DNA from: Nageia nagi
Taxonomy: Eukaryota > Pinophyta
Assembly: GCA_050084985.1 (NCBI GenBank)
Contig: JBITNC010000001.1
Span: forward strand, 3,906,001-3,970,000
Direction: 5' to 3'
Length of the DNA stretch: 64,000 nucleotides
In this document: in pieces, positions 48,950-59,305 of the stretch
How positions within the stretch are numbered: the first letter of the stretch is position 1
How the letters are laid out: each line of letters begins with the position of its first letter
Program-made: the position numbers and the translations under genes
Notes under the pieces: model-generated
Told to the model about the DNA's origin: nothing
The model's input: the letters and a program-made list of their open reading frames with translations, nothing else
The model's database searches: none

Positions 48950-49940
48950 TCGGGTTCCCCACCTTTTATACCTTCCAATAAGGAGTAAAATAACATCTGC
49001 ATGAATGGAGAGTCAAAAAATTTTAGACAAATTGGAAATACTAGTAGTAAAACAGAATAATCTCCCAATTTTTCATGAAAATCCAAAGGATTGCTAGCAC
49101 TCTTCAATTTTCTACCATAAGTTGCCATAATATTTATGCTGGAATATCAGATCTTTCTTAATTGAGGAATGCACCGCTAGTTTCTAGCTAAACAGGTTGA
49201 AGTATTTTTACTGATTTATCAATTGTTTTTCTTAAAGTTGCCATCCCAAACCTTATGATATGGACAATTCTAAAGTCTTGAAACTTTTGGCTTATCTCCA
49301 TAATGCTTTCTATAGTGGCTGTATCTTTGATTCCCCTTCCGGTCCTTTCAAAATATATTGGACAGTTAACAAAGAATTTCTTTCTACCCAGATTTTTGAA
49401 ATTCCCGTCTGTATACAGATTTTCAGACTTTCCCATAATGCTCATGCCTTATTCTCATTATTAGTTTGGACAACAAAATTGACCTCAAATTGAGCCACAA
49501 TTTCCCCTTGACTGTTCTTGATTGTTCCTCCTGCTTCTGCCTATCAGGGATTGGGATTCCCTTTTGAAGCTCTACCAAAATATAGTTTGCGCCATCTTGT
49601 TTCTGGTTGAGTATAATCTGGATTTAACTTAAAGCCTTTTATACTTATTGTGAAATCAAGTTCCCACTTGATGTATCTTTTGAAATCAAGCTGCTATCTC
49701 TTCAAACGTCCAACTTCTTAATCTATTTTTCTTTTTGTGTATCTTTTGATTCCGTTCTAACCAAATTGTCCAACATATTATTCTAGGTCCAATCTGCATG
49801 ATCTTTTGCAAGCTTTTTGCTTTGAATTATCATTTGAATTGTTGAATTTGTTGTGGCTTCCACAACATGCCCCAAATTTTTAGCAAATTTGTGGACTTAC
49901 AAATTTTGGCAATAAGGAGTCGCCCAGGAGGAGTGATCGA
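48950..49940 (-). pseudogene. Possible LINE fragment, antisense, related to the one in intron 2
   Basis: The + strand 48978-49110 (AGTAAAATAACATCTGCATG, AATGGAGAGTC, AATCCAAAGGATTGCTAGCA) is a diverged match to 40325-40450 (AATAATGACATCTTCATGAA, AATCCAAATAATTCC), at the 3' side of the antisense LINE in intron 2. Minus-strand open blocks at 49128-48895 and 49445-49188 carry no clear fingerprint of their own. The two copies therefore likely belong to one family, but the domain here is not identified. Confidence 0.4.
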
Positions 49941-50079
49941 ACTGATGGTGTCTTGAGATCAAGAGGCTTTGGAGACCAGAATTGGTGAAAATGAGCAAAT
50001 TTGAATTTCTGGTAGCAACAGAGCGAGATTTTGACTAAGTCCTCCTCGAGTGCATGTCCTCAAGGAGACAACCTCTTTG

Positions 50080-51220
50080 GGACTTGTGCCAGACTTTTGA
50101 GAGCTCCATATGATCATTTCATGCAACCCGGGCCAAATTTGACTAAGTTTGGAACACCTTTTGCCTTGGCCCATGTCGGAAAGGAGACAAGCTCCTTGAT
50201 CCCAGGGAGACTTGCATTGGGCTTGTCTCTTTCTCCTATTGGCGCAAATACAAGATATGATATCCACTTTGACTACTCCAATACTTGCGCCAGCATCCTA
50301 GAGACTTAATATCAGCGAAAAGGGTGAAAATTGACTAAGTACCAAGCAGAAAAATCCCACCTATACCCCAATGCAAGTTGGACATGAGACAAACATCTTG
50401 TCTCCTCTAGGATGTGCACCCGAATCATGCATACCTTCCTGGCACAAGTGTGACCCAAGACAACTTTCTTGACTCTCCTTGGACTTGTGCCAGCCTTGTA
50501 AGAGCCTTAGATGAGAATTTCAAACAACAAGGACAAAACTTGGCCAAGCCCCATTCAGGAGCATCCTCTCAGGGTGACGACATCCACATCCCTTCCAAAT
50601 CTGCGCTAGCCTTCCGGAGACCTCAAATGACCAATACAGATGACCAAAGAAGCAAAAATGGCTAAGTACCATGCATGGCAACATCTCAGAGCCTAGGCGC
50701 AAATGTGAGGGGAGACAAGGTTCTTGACTCACTTTGGATCTCCCCCAAGTCAATTTGTCACAAATGTGGAGGGAGACAAGGTTCTTGTCTCACTTTGTAA
50801 CTCCCCCAAGTTAGTTTCCTTTTTCGGGCGCAAATCCAAACTAAGACAAGGTTGGTGACCTCCAAAAGACTTGTACCAGCACTCTAGACTCTCCAAAAGA
50901 TAATTTTGGGCAACAAAGACAAATTTTGGCTAAGTTTGGAGCATTTTCCCCTAGGCGCAAGTCGAGGTGGAGACAAGCTCCTTAACCCCCAAAGATGTGC
51001 GCTAGCCTATCTGTCTTTGGCGCAAGTCCAGACCAAGACAAGATTGTTGAATCCCAAAAGACTTGCACCAGGCTTGTCCTCATTCTTGTTGGCGCAAATC
51101 CAATCCGAGAAACCCATCTTGTCTTCTCGAAAACTTGCGTTGGCCATGAAGCCACATCTTGAGCGCATGCTATGACCAAGACAATCACTTTGACCATCCA
51201 GACACTTGCGTTGGGCTTCC
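50080..51220. repeat. Array of inverted-repeat modules (GGCGCAAGTC ... GACTTGCGCC)
   Basis: A 10-base word and its reverse complement alternate. Forward words lie at 50241 (GGCGCAAATA), 50441 (GGCACAAGTG), 50696 (GGCGCAAATG), 50827 (GGCGCAAATC), 50954 (GGCGCAAGTC), 51019 (GGCGCAAGTC) and 51091 (GGCGCAAATC). Reverse words lie at about 50084, 50282, 50482 (GACTTGTGCC), 50868, 51060 (GACTTGCACC), 51131 and 51204. Loops hold a shared GAGACAAG.TTCTTGACTC core. Two or more pairs could fold into stems about 10 bp long with 31-base or similar loops. All + frames are partly open because of base composition, but no frame is favoured. Confidence 0.7.
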
Positions 51221-51359
51221 AAGTTCAAGTTCAAGGATAGGGACCTCCTCAACAGGTGATTGGTGAAGGTTTCGATCCAAGTATTGCAGAGGTGAAAAGA
51301 GCAGATGGACTCATGGGCACCAGTTGATGGAAGACATGGCATTTTGGAAGCAATATTTT

Positions 51360-52334
51360 AATTTCATTTTTATGCATAATTTAGTTATTTTTGACTCCAA
51401 ATTCTATATATATTTTTGTTAAAGCCTTGTGATGGATGAGGATTTGCTCCCACAAGTGCGGACTCAATCTTGTAGTGCCATGTGGCGTGTTTACTAGACC
51501 GTTGTTAAGCAAGGTTAATTTAGGTGAATTTTATTTGAATTTGCATTAGGGTTAGGATTTCCTTGCAAAAACTATTTATAGCCGTAGAGGACTCATTTGT
51601 AAGGGATGGAATTTTGGAATTTGGACATGAACATTTGCAACTAGATAAGTAGAATAATTCTTTCTATCCAATACTTCTCTATTGTGAATGTGGCATGATC
51701 TTTAGAATGAAATTGCACAACTCCATTTTTATTGTACTATGAACTTTGACATGTGATGTTAATCATTGATGTGTGTTGCTTAAGATACTTGGAACATTTC
51801 ACAAACCTCTTGAGAGGTGGGTGAAAGAATGGTTGAATATCTCTTCGAAGCGTTGTGATATAGGATTGATAATTGTTCATAGTATGCAACTAGACTTGTC
51901 TAACTCTGTAAGTGGGTTCCTTTATGAAGTTTAGCATGTGAACATCATCCACATATTGAAAATGTCATCCTTGTCCCCTTAGATACATGCTCCCTTCATT
52001 AGCCCATTCGTGTTGTTGGCTAGTGTGAGTGGATGTATCCTTCTTCTAGACCCTTTGTGTAGTTTGGCTAGAATGAGAGGATGTGTGGGTGCGTGGAAGT
52101 CACAACAAACTCGAAGGAACTTGGCCTTTAGACATTGTACTAGTCGGTGGAGCTTGATGTAAAGAGCTGAACTCATATGCCTCTAGCCCTCTCCAATCTT
52201 CCTTCCTATTTTTCTTTTATTTTACACTTTTTTTCACGACTTTCACACCCCCATTTTATTTGCTTTGCTTGAGAAACAACCCTTGTCCAAATACAAAGAC
52301 AATCTGAGTCCTTGATTAACAAATTTTATTTGAG
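51360..52334 (+). repeat. LTR-like sequence with TATA box (boundaries uncertain)
   Basis: A TATA-like CTATTTATAGCCG lies at 51572, followed by AGGACTCATTTG and a transcript-leader-like segment. At 52335 TTGGTGTCAGC resembles a tRNA primer site after an LTR. The sequence in between is non-coding. The left edge cannot be fixed and may include the inverted-repeat array, which would then be U3 sequence. Confidence 0.4.
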
Positions 52335-52399
52335 TTGGTGTCAGCTTCAAACATCCTAACCAATCTTCTGAGTTAATTCTTGCACAACCATTTCACAAG

Positions 52400-53170
52400 A
52401 CCTTTGAGGTAATCAGTTCTCATAGCAGGTTGGGGTAACGCCCTTCCACGTAGGTGTTGGCATCTTTGCTAACCTTACAACTTATTTGCCTATTTGCAAG
52501 GTAGGAAAGAAAAATGGCTTGATAGAATCCATTCCAAAATGTTCTTATTCATTGTCATATACATTCCAAAGTTCTCCATAAACCATTGCGAAACAGCCCA
52601 ACACATTTTACATTGGATACATCAACTTATTCTAAAATATCCTTGTTCATTCTTCCTCTTTCTTGCATAAGATACACCAATAAAGACCTTCAAATCCACT
52701 TCTCATAAGTTTTCTCATACGAGAATCCTCTTATAACACATTAATCACAAAAGGTTTGAACCTTTGGAAGTCCTCTCCTTTCTTAAACTTCCTTCCAAAT
52801 TTTGGATTTTGCATAGTTTCCCTTGATAGAATTGGCTTCATGATTGTACTATATAATTTTCAAAGGAGCTCATATCCCAAATCAAGATGTCTTGTCCAAA
52901 AACACTTAATGAAAGTATTCTGAAGTTTGTTTTTCAATTCTTTTTTAGTTTGGTTGTTTTGAATACTACTTAATATCTCATCCTTCTATGTTTGGATTCC
53001 ACTTTTCTTTGCCCAAATATAATCCTTTGTTGTTACTTCAAAGTTTTCTTCAATAATCTTTATCTTGGTGATCTCGGCTTATCAATTGCCTAACTATCTT
53101 TCCAAAAGAAGATATTATCTTCATCCCCTATTTTCCATCATAATCCTTGGCACATTCTCCTAATATTGTT
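52400..53170 (-). pseudogene. LINE 3' remnant with zinc-binding domain, antisense
   Basis: On the minus strand, frames around 52700-52560 read MRKLMRSGFEGLYWCILCKK, EEE, stop, TRIF, stop, then VLGCFAMVYGELWNVYDNE. The W-C-x-L-C-K-x-E-E-E opening is the zinc-binding domain that follows reverse transcriptase in plant LINEs, here with stops in place of the His/Trp part. Weaker matches to the preceding linker continue upstream to about 53170. The rest of the element is missing. Confidence 0.5.
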
Positions 53171-53209
53171 ACTAATACCTCTCCAAATTGTTGAACCAAA
53201 TGGAAGAAG

Positions 53210-53545
53210 TCTTGTTTGAAAGTGATTTAGAGAATGAATAAGTGCAAACTAATTTAGCAATTCATTTGGTTTTTCTAGTTTGATGTCATTTTTGCTTGAT
53301 TTGCAATTCTTGTTTGAAAGTGATTCATAAAATGAATAAATGCAAACCAAGTTATCAAAATCAACATTTGCTATCAGAGCTGGTTAAACTTTATCTGTGT
53401 TGGATGTTCATTTGGTTTTGCTAGTTTGCTGTCATTTTTGTTGGGTTTGCAATTCTTGTTTGAAAGCAATTAATAAAAGGAATAAGTGCAAATTAAGTTA
53501 GAAAAATTAACATCTAGTATAAGAGCCAGTTGGAATTTAGGTTGT
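53210..53545 (+). repeat. Three-copy tandem repeat containing decayed primer-site words
   Basis: TCTTGTTTGAAAG starts copies at 53210, 53309 and 53454. The second and third copies (145 bp apart) share ATTCATTTGGTTTTGCTAGTTT-type and AATAAGTGCAAA blocks; the first lacks about 46 bases. Copies 2 and 3 each carry a relic of an LTR-end/primer-site junction, GCTATCAGAGCTGG (53370) and AGTATAAGAGCCAG (about 53516), compared with the canonical TGGTATCAGAGC. Confidence 0.75.
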
Positions 53546-54047
53546 ATAGACAAAATAAATTGAATTAAATTAATAATTCACTTATTATCTACAAGAGCCA
53601 AGTCTTGCATCAATTGGAATGATATTCTTTGCAAATCCACAAAATGGGTCAGATCTCAAACAAACACACCTCATATGACAGCTCAAGCTCCATGATGAAC
53701 TAATCTTCAAATCTGGTCTCTTAAATACCTCAGAAGAAGAATAACGTTTGTGACCTTGCAGAGCAATATCACTTTTGTTTATGATCCTAAAGAATATTGA
53801 AAAGAAACAAGAAGGATTCAATCATGCGCAAGAGTTTAACAAATCCTTGGCTAGGCAGTGTCAAGAGACACCATTTGTGTATTGATATGAGAATACAATC
53901 TCAATGTCAACCTATTCAGATTGAGTGTAGATTTGATCACCCAAGAATTTGATAAGCTCCTTTTATACATTACTTGACACCACCTTGATATTTGCATTAT
54001 TTTATTCTAGATACTATAAATATGATTTTATGCTAAATAGAAAATCT
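53546..54047. other. Short unassigned stretch
   Basis: No gene, repeat or transposon motif recognised. A minus-strand open frame at 53821-53585 is Ser/Cys-containing but has no family pattern. Confidence 0.35.
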
Positions 54048-54925
54048 GTAATGTCCCCATTTTGACCCCTCTTGTGGAACCCACTCATCCTAATGCATTG
54101 TCATGACAACAACCAAGTGGAAGTGGGACACACCTTTTTATGAAGTATTTAGGAGTAATTTTATAATGAAAATAAGTGTTAGGAGAAAAAGGTGTTTTAA
54201 ATGATAATTAAATAATACTATTTTAATAATATCCTTAATGAAGGATTAAGAGTGTCTTAAGTGAATGGAAAATTGTAAAAGAGGAGCACTCCATTTGGGG
54301 CATTATTGTGCGTTTGAGAAATTGTGAATTTGTAAGAGTGAAAGGCTGATCCCTTACATGCCTTCTGCAGATCCTTAAATCTTCAAAAGAAGTCAACCAT
54401 TGTAGCTAAGGAGATGTGCCCTTGCTTTTTGGTTAACAATTGTGAGGTGAATTCATCCAAGGTTTACCATTTGAACATCATTGTTTACGGATTTCAGAAT
54501 TCAGATCTGAGTGGAGGGTTTGTGTGAGCTTTTTGGTGTGTTTTGCAGCTTCTCTGCTTCCTACGGGAGTATGTCCAGCATTGGACAATTTTCTTGGCGT
54601 GTTTGAGGGTTGTTTTGTGGTGTTTAATGGTTGGTCTAATCATTGCCATCTTCAGATATTTTTAATAAAATTTGTATGACCAGATCTAGCCATTTGGGGT
54701 TTCCTGTCTTCATATCTGCAATAATTTTCAGATCTGAGTTATTTTTATAAATCTGATTGTTGATCGATGATTTAGGGCATATTGTTGATTAGATCTAATT
54801 AGTTTGGGCATATATGATTTTATTTGAAGAGATGAGAATTTTATTGGAAAATTTTATATTATTTTCAGTTAGAGTTTGTATTTTTTAATTTGGGAATCTT
54901 ACAAAATCATTTTTAGGTGTCTACA
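54048..54925. repeat. Candidate LTR of about 878 bp, orientation ambiguous
   Basis: On the + strand it starts TGTAATGTCCCCATTTTGACC, like the LTRs at 58089 and 61845, and ends GTGTCTACA. Read on the minus strand it starts TGTAGACACCTAAAAATGAT, very like the start of the LTR at 22811 (TGTAGATGCCTAAAAATGAT). No primer site is clear on either side. An antisense gypsy integrase ends 1.2 kb to the right, so it could be that element's 3' LTR if read on the minus strand. Confidence 0.45.
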
Positions 54926-56122
54926 ATTTACACTTCTTTGGGTATGTAATGTAAACAATTTGAGTTGCATATCCAACAAATTACATTGATGAGAGGGAAG
55001 AACTTATGTGACAAGAAACTGTAGCATAGACCATAGCTATGTTTGATACTCTTTCCATGCCTCCCCTTTTGGTTTGATTGCCCTAGGAATTAAGGGAAAA
55101 CTATAGCTATTTGTGAATGTGAGTCTTTTGCGATAAAAAAAGTAGCTTGATTGACCGTCATGGGGTTACAATGACTTGGTTCGAATAAGAAGAGCCATTC
55201 TAAAGTTGTTGATGCTTTATCTATTGGAATGATTGGTCCAAATAGACCTATGAAATCCTATCTGCTATATTTACTGGTCCGAATAAGATGATTGCAATCT
55301 TATCCACTAGATTAACTTGCTTGACTGAGTTTTTCTAATGTTCATGAAGAAATCTGAAAATTTTGATTCACTGTTATTGAAATTTAAAAACCATCAATAT
55401 TTTTCTTCTGAGAGCAAAATTGTCTATGTTTCTAATGCCCCAAACGAATAAAAAAGGAGTTGACTGGTCCAAATAAGATCATCTATCTACAAAATTTGGT
55501 TGATGTCTCATTTGCTTGAATTACTTGTTGAATTGGAATGATTGTACTTGAATTTTGATGCAATGGTTTTCTCTTGTTGAAATTTTGAATTATGAAAGAA
55601 AATGCTTGATATCACCTCTGGGAAGTTTTGTTGCTGTTTTGCTGTTCCGCTCGTGAAAATTGAACTTGATTTTTTATGGATTGAATAACGTGGGCAATTT
55701 TGATCTTGTGTCTTGCATGCTGCATTTTTGTGTTTGATTCTTTTGCTTTGATTTATTTTTCCTTTTTCTGTTTTTTCTTCCAAGTAGTCCTCACTAGGTA
55801 CTTGTTTTTCAAGTACTACTTGTCTGTTAATGCCAACAAGCTGGTTTTCACAAACAAATATTTTCGGCAAGGATGGAGAACCAGAAACTGGTTTTCAACT
55901 TCATCCTTCGCCTCACAATGCTAGTTTAAGTTTTCACTGCGAGACCTTTTTTTTTTCTAAAAACAAAAACATGGGCACTTTTGTTAAGCATCCACATCTG
56001 CTTCATTTATGATTTTCTCGAGTCTGAACTTGAAATTTTTATGAATGATATAGGTCTTGTAACATACTAAATTTGCTTACCAATTTTATGACTTGTGTTG
56101 CCGATGTGGTGACTGCACTCTA
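54926..56122. other. Non-coding stretch with a recurring TGGTCCGAATAAGA word
   Basis: TGGTTCGAATAAGA (about 55177), TGGTCCAAATAGAC (55234), TGGTCCGAATAAGA (55274) and TGGTCCAAATAAGA (55467) are dispersed copies of one 14-base word. Other open frames here (for example minus strand 55870-55508) have no motif. If the integrase at 56123-57320 belongs with the LTR on the left, this is its 3' untranslated part. Confidence 0.4.
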
Positions 56123-57320
56123 TCATGCATAGAACTTCTTGAGATGCATGACATTGAAAGACCTCTTCTCTTCTTTGCCATCCACAAATGCCAACTTGTA
56201 TGCTCGTGTTCCTATCTTCTCATTATCAACATATGGTCCCAACCAATTGGGTCCAAACTTACCTTTCAATTCATTATTTTCAACTGTCTTATCAATGTTC
56301 TCTTTCAACACCAAATCTCTTGTTTTGAAGGCCTGATATATCTTTTTCTTTTCTACAACATTGAGTCTTCTTTCATCTAACTGTTTCAATCTTGTTTTTC
56401 TTGTTACCTAATTTGGAATAATTCTTTAAAGTAAACTCTCAAGGATGGGATTTCCAACTCCAATGGACCTACTACTTCATCTCTATATACTAATGACAAA
56501 GGAGTTGCCCCTGTAGCTGTTCTTATGCTTGTTCTGTATGCCTAGAATGTGTATGATAGTTGTTCATGCCAATCTTTTCCATGTTTTGCAATGCTTTTGG
56601 AAAGAACATTCCGGATTGTCTTAGTTGTAGCTTCAACCTGCCCATTACCTTGTGGATAGTATACTGAACATTTGCTTGATGTGGAACTTCTTGCAAAAAT
56701 CCTTCATTTCTTTACCGGTAAAATTTGGGCCATTATCCATATGAGTTGTTGTGGAATGCCAAACCTTGTGATAATGTTTTCTATGATAAATTGAATGATT
56801 TTTGCTTGGACTGTAGATTTTATTTGTATTGCCTCCACCCATTTGGTTGTATATTCTGTTGCTGTTATGATGAATTTGTGTCCTTTTTTTAATGTGGATT
56901 AATGCGTCCCATGAGATCTATGCCCCAAGTAGATAATGGCCAAGGTGCCATCATTGGATTGAGCTCTTATGATGGTGTCTTTTGCAAATTGGTTTGTTTT
57001 TGACATTGCAAACATCTCTTGACATGTCTCTTACAATCTTCCTCTATTGTTGGCCAATAGTATCCAATTCTCAACAACTTTTGGTAAATTGCTTTGGCAT
57101 AGAAGTGACCTCCACAAACCCTCTGATTTTTCTTCATGTGACCTTAGACATCTAAGTGATGCTCCCTCAAATGATCTCCTATACAAGATACCTCCCAAGA
57201 TGACATACTTGATTGTTGATTTTTGCAACTTAAGTTTTGATTTTTGCAACGACGTGTTCTTCTTGACGAGAGACAAAAGGATGATGACCTATCACAAGTA
57301 GTATGCTTGGAATCTCAAGG
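56123..57320 (-). pseudogene. Ty3/gypsy integrase and pol C-terminus, antisense
   Basis: On the minus strand, a linker (YVILGGILYRRSFEGASLRC) at 57200 leads, after a frameshift, to an HHCC zinc domain with CGGHFYAKAIYQKLLRIGYY, then EEDCKRHVKRCLQCQK (57100-57000). The catalytic core follows: GIDLMG (first Asp), EYTTKWVEAIQ, DNGPNFTGKEMKDFCKKF (second Asp), then GNGQVEATTKT (Glu) and LVYRDEVVGPLELEIPSLRV. The C-terminal domain ends GTRAYKLAFVDGKEEKR then MHLKKFYA and a stop at 56123. Catalytic D,D,E are present, but frameshifts near 57130, 56870 and 56640 and several stops disable it. It is cut at about 57320, so reverse transcriptase is missing. Confidence 0.85.
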
Positions 57321-58088
57321 GATGCATTGGCACATACTGGAGAAACTATTGAAGGAAATAATGAGATTATTGAAGAGCATTCCAATTTGGAGAAATATGG
57401 GGTAATTCTCTAAGATAAACCCGTGGAGGGGAGTAATCAACTACAACATAATTAGTTTAGAAGAAACCATTGAAGAGAAATCAAATTCAGAAAAATGGAG
57501 AAGATGGGGTGGGAACAACCCACATCGAAGAGGGTTGGAAAGAGGAAGACATGAGGAAAGATTATGTTGCAAAAGAAATGGAAGAAGACGTTGCTCTGTA
57601 AAAGAAGGTTGATGACACTTTGCCACATAAGAAAAAAAAGGTGGTCATGGTTACACTCAATTATTTAGGGATTGATTCATACTGGGAGGGTAAAATTGAG
57701 AATTGCTTGCAAATAACAAATTGGGGTTGTTTAGTAATGTTGATAATTAATCTTGAAGAAGCCACTTTGAGAAATCAGAGCGGGGGTCTCTTTGGGACAT
57801 GGTTGAACACAGCATAAGCAAAGAAAGGGTATAGCAAAACATTTGATTCATACTGCAGTAAGAGGAATAAGGGATGTTTAGAGATGGTTCATGTTGAAAG
57901 CCCAATTGCAAAAAACCTAGGAACGAGTATGGAGCATCAAAAGCCATTGTGGGCAGCTAAGGAAAAGGATGTCCACCATCTAAGACCTCATTGGCTCTCT
58001 TGAAAATTGGAATAGTCATGCTTATACTAAACTCAGTTATCAAATGATTTAAAGTTTTGTTTGCATTCTCACAATAGTTTGATGGGCT
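57321..58088 (+). other. Unassigned coding-like fragment
   Basis: Joined directly to the broken integrase end. + strand frames give blocks such as GETIEGNNEIIEEHSNLEKY (57340-57400) and VVMVTLNYLGIDSYWEGKIE (about 57640-57700), rich in Glu and Lys with stops between. The base composition is more even than the surroundings. It could be a transposon-captured host fragment, but I recognise no family. Confidence 0.25.
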
Positions 58089-59305
58089 TGTGATGTCCCA
58101 TTTGGACCATTGACAAAATGTGTCATAGTCACTTTGTAATCTAGTGTTTGTTTATGATCATGTTGTACATGTGTAACTCAAGCAGAAGCTTATGGTCTAC
58201 GGACCCCACTGTGAGCCCAGTAATGGGATGTCTCCCCTTGAGTAGTGTTCTGTTAACTTGTAATGGGTTATCCTGGATTGTGGGAATCCCTAGATAGGCA
58301 TGAGTCTTGTTTAGTCCAGAGGTGCATAGAGGAGCATGCCAGCGTTGGGAGGCCTCCACATACCCCATGATGGCTTATGAGGTCACTTAGACCCCCATGT
58401 CAGCTCAAGGAGGCTCATTAGTCCCCACGTCAGCCTTGAGGGCCTTTATGACCCCCATGTTGGCACACTGGGCCCATGAGACCCCCACGTTAGCATACTG
58501 GGCCAATATGACCCCACGTTGGCATGGTTGACTTGTTGACTCCAACGTTGGAATAGACTTGGCTTGGAATGATAACGAGGCATGATGGATAGACACGTGA
58601 GGCTATATATTGAGGATGGAGCTCCATGATGAGGTTAGCTATTGATTATACTTCTTCTATACAAAAATTGATTGGGCATTCAAGTCTTGGCGGTGTCGAG
58701 CATTATTCATAGACGGCATCTAGAGGAGTGATAGGGTTGGGAGCCTGGCACTCTATGACGTAGGTGGGTCACCTAGTCCATCCGATGGTATTCCGAGGGC
58801 GAGCTTCTACCTTCAGTGGTCGGCACGGTTCGAGGAGGCTCTTTCGTAGGAGAGGATTCGGAGTCTGAGGGAGTGAGTCTTTCCTATGGTGTTTGACTTG
58901 CATAGGGTTTGGAACCCTAGATCTGGATATTGAGATCCTCATTGTAATCCATTCCATACCATAATAAAATACAGCTTGTGCCTCTCTCCATTGTGATTGT
59001 TCATTCTTTGTGTTTGTGTTGTGTCCCTTGTATACCGGTGTTGGAAGCTTCATTGCATTTGTAGGTGTTCAAGCATTGCATATTCATATGTGGAGCTTTT
59101 GTTGAGGTGCCAAGTGTGGGTGTGTACCCTAGAGGGCTGACGTCAGGGTGTAGGGGTTGTGTGGAAGCCTTAGGAGGCTCACGTCTGCATTGTAGGAGGT
59201 TTGGGTGCCCTAGGGGCCTAACGTGGGTGTGTCTACATCATTGTTTGAGGGTTTGAGTATCATAGTTGGAGTTGTTTTTGCTGAGGGTGATTTTAGGTCA
59301 TTACA
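58089..59305 (+). repeat. LTR of about 1,217 bp (probable solo LTR)
   Basis: It starts TGTGATGTCCCATTTGGACC and ends GTCATTACA. It aligns block by block with 61845-63035: GGACCCCAC.TGTGAGCCC, CTTGGCGGTG.CGAG, GACCATCCG or GTCCATCCG, and CTGAGGGAGTGA. It holds a TATA box (GCTATATATTGAGG, 58612) and a 30-bp tandem array. What follows (AGGCCTTAATGAG) is not a primer site, so this copy is a solo LTR or a 3' LTR. Flanking pentamers GGGCT and AGGCC do not clearly match. Confidence 0.75.
58333..58562 (+). repeat. 30-bp tandem array inside the LTR
   Basis: CCCCA(C/T)G(T/A) recurs at 58363, 58393, 58423, 58453, 58483 and 58512 with a 30-base step (last step 29). Decayed units begin before 58363 and end with CCAACGTTGG near 58542. 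The consensus is roughly CCCCACGTTGGCACACTGGG then CC.ATGAGAC. The palindromic AACGTT/CACGT(T/G) core sits upstream of the TATA box, where repeated U3 motifs often act as enhancers. Confidence 0.85.

Noticed and set aside
50031-51342. Several sense and antisense open frames of 70-110 codons in the inverted-repeat array
   Set aside because: Frames are open on both strands across the same repeats, and they change with each module. The structure is explained by repeated DNA words, not by a protein.
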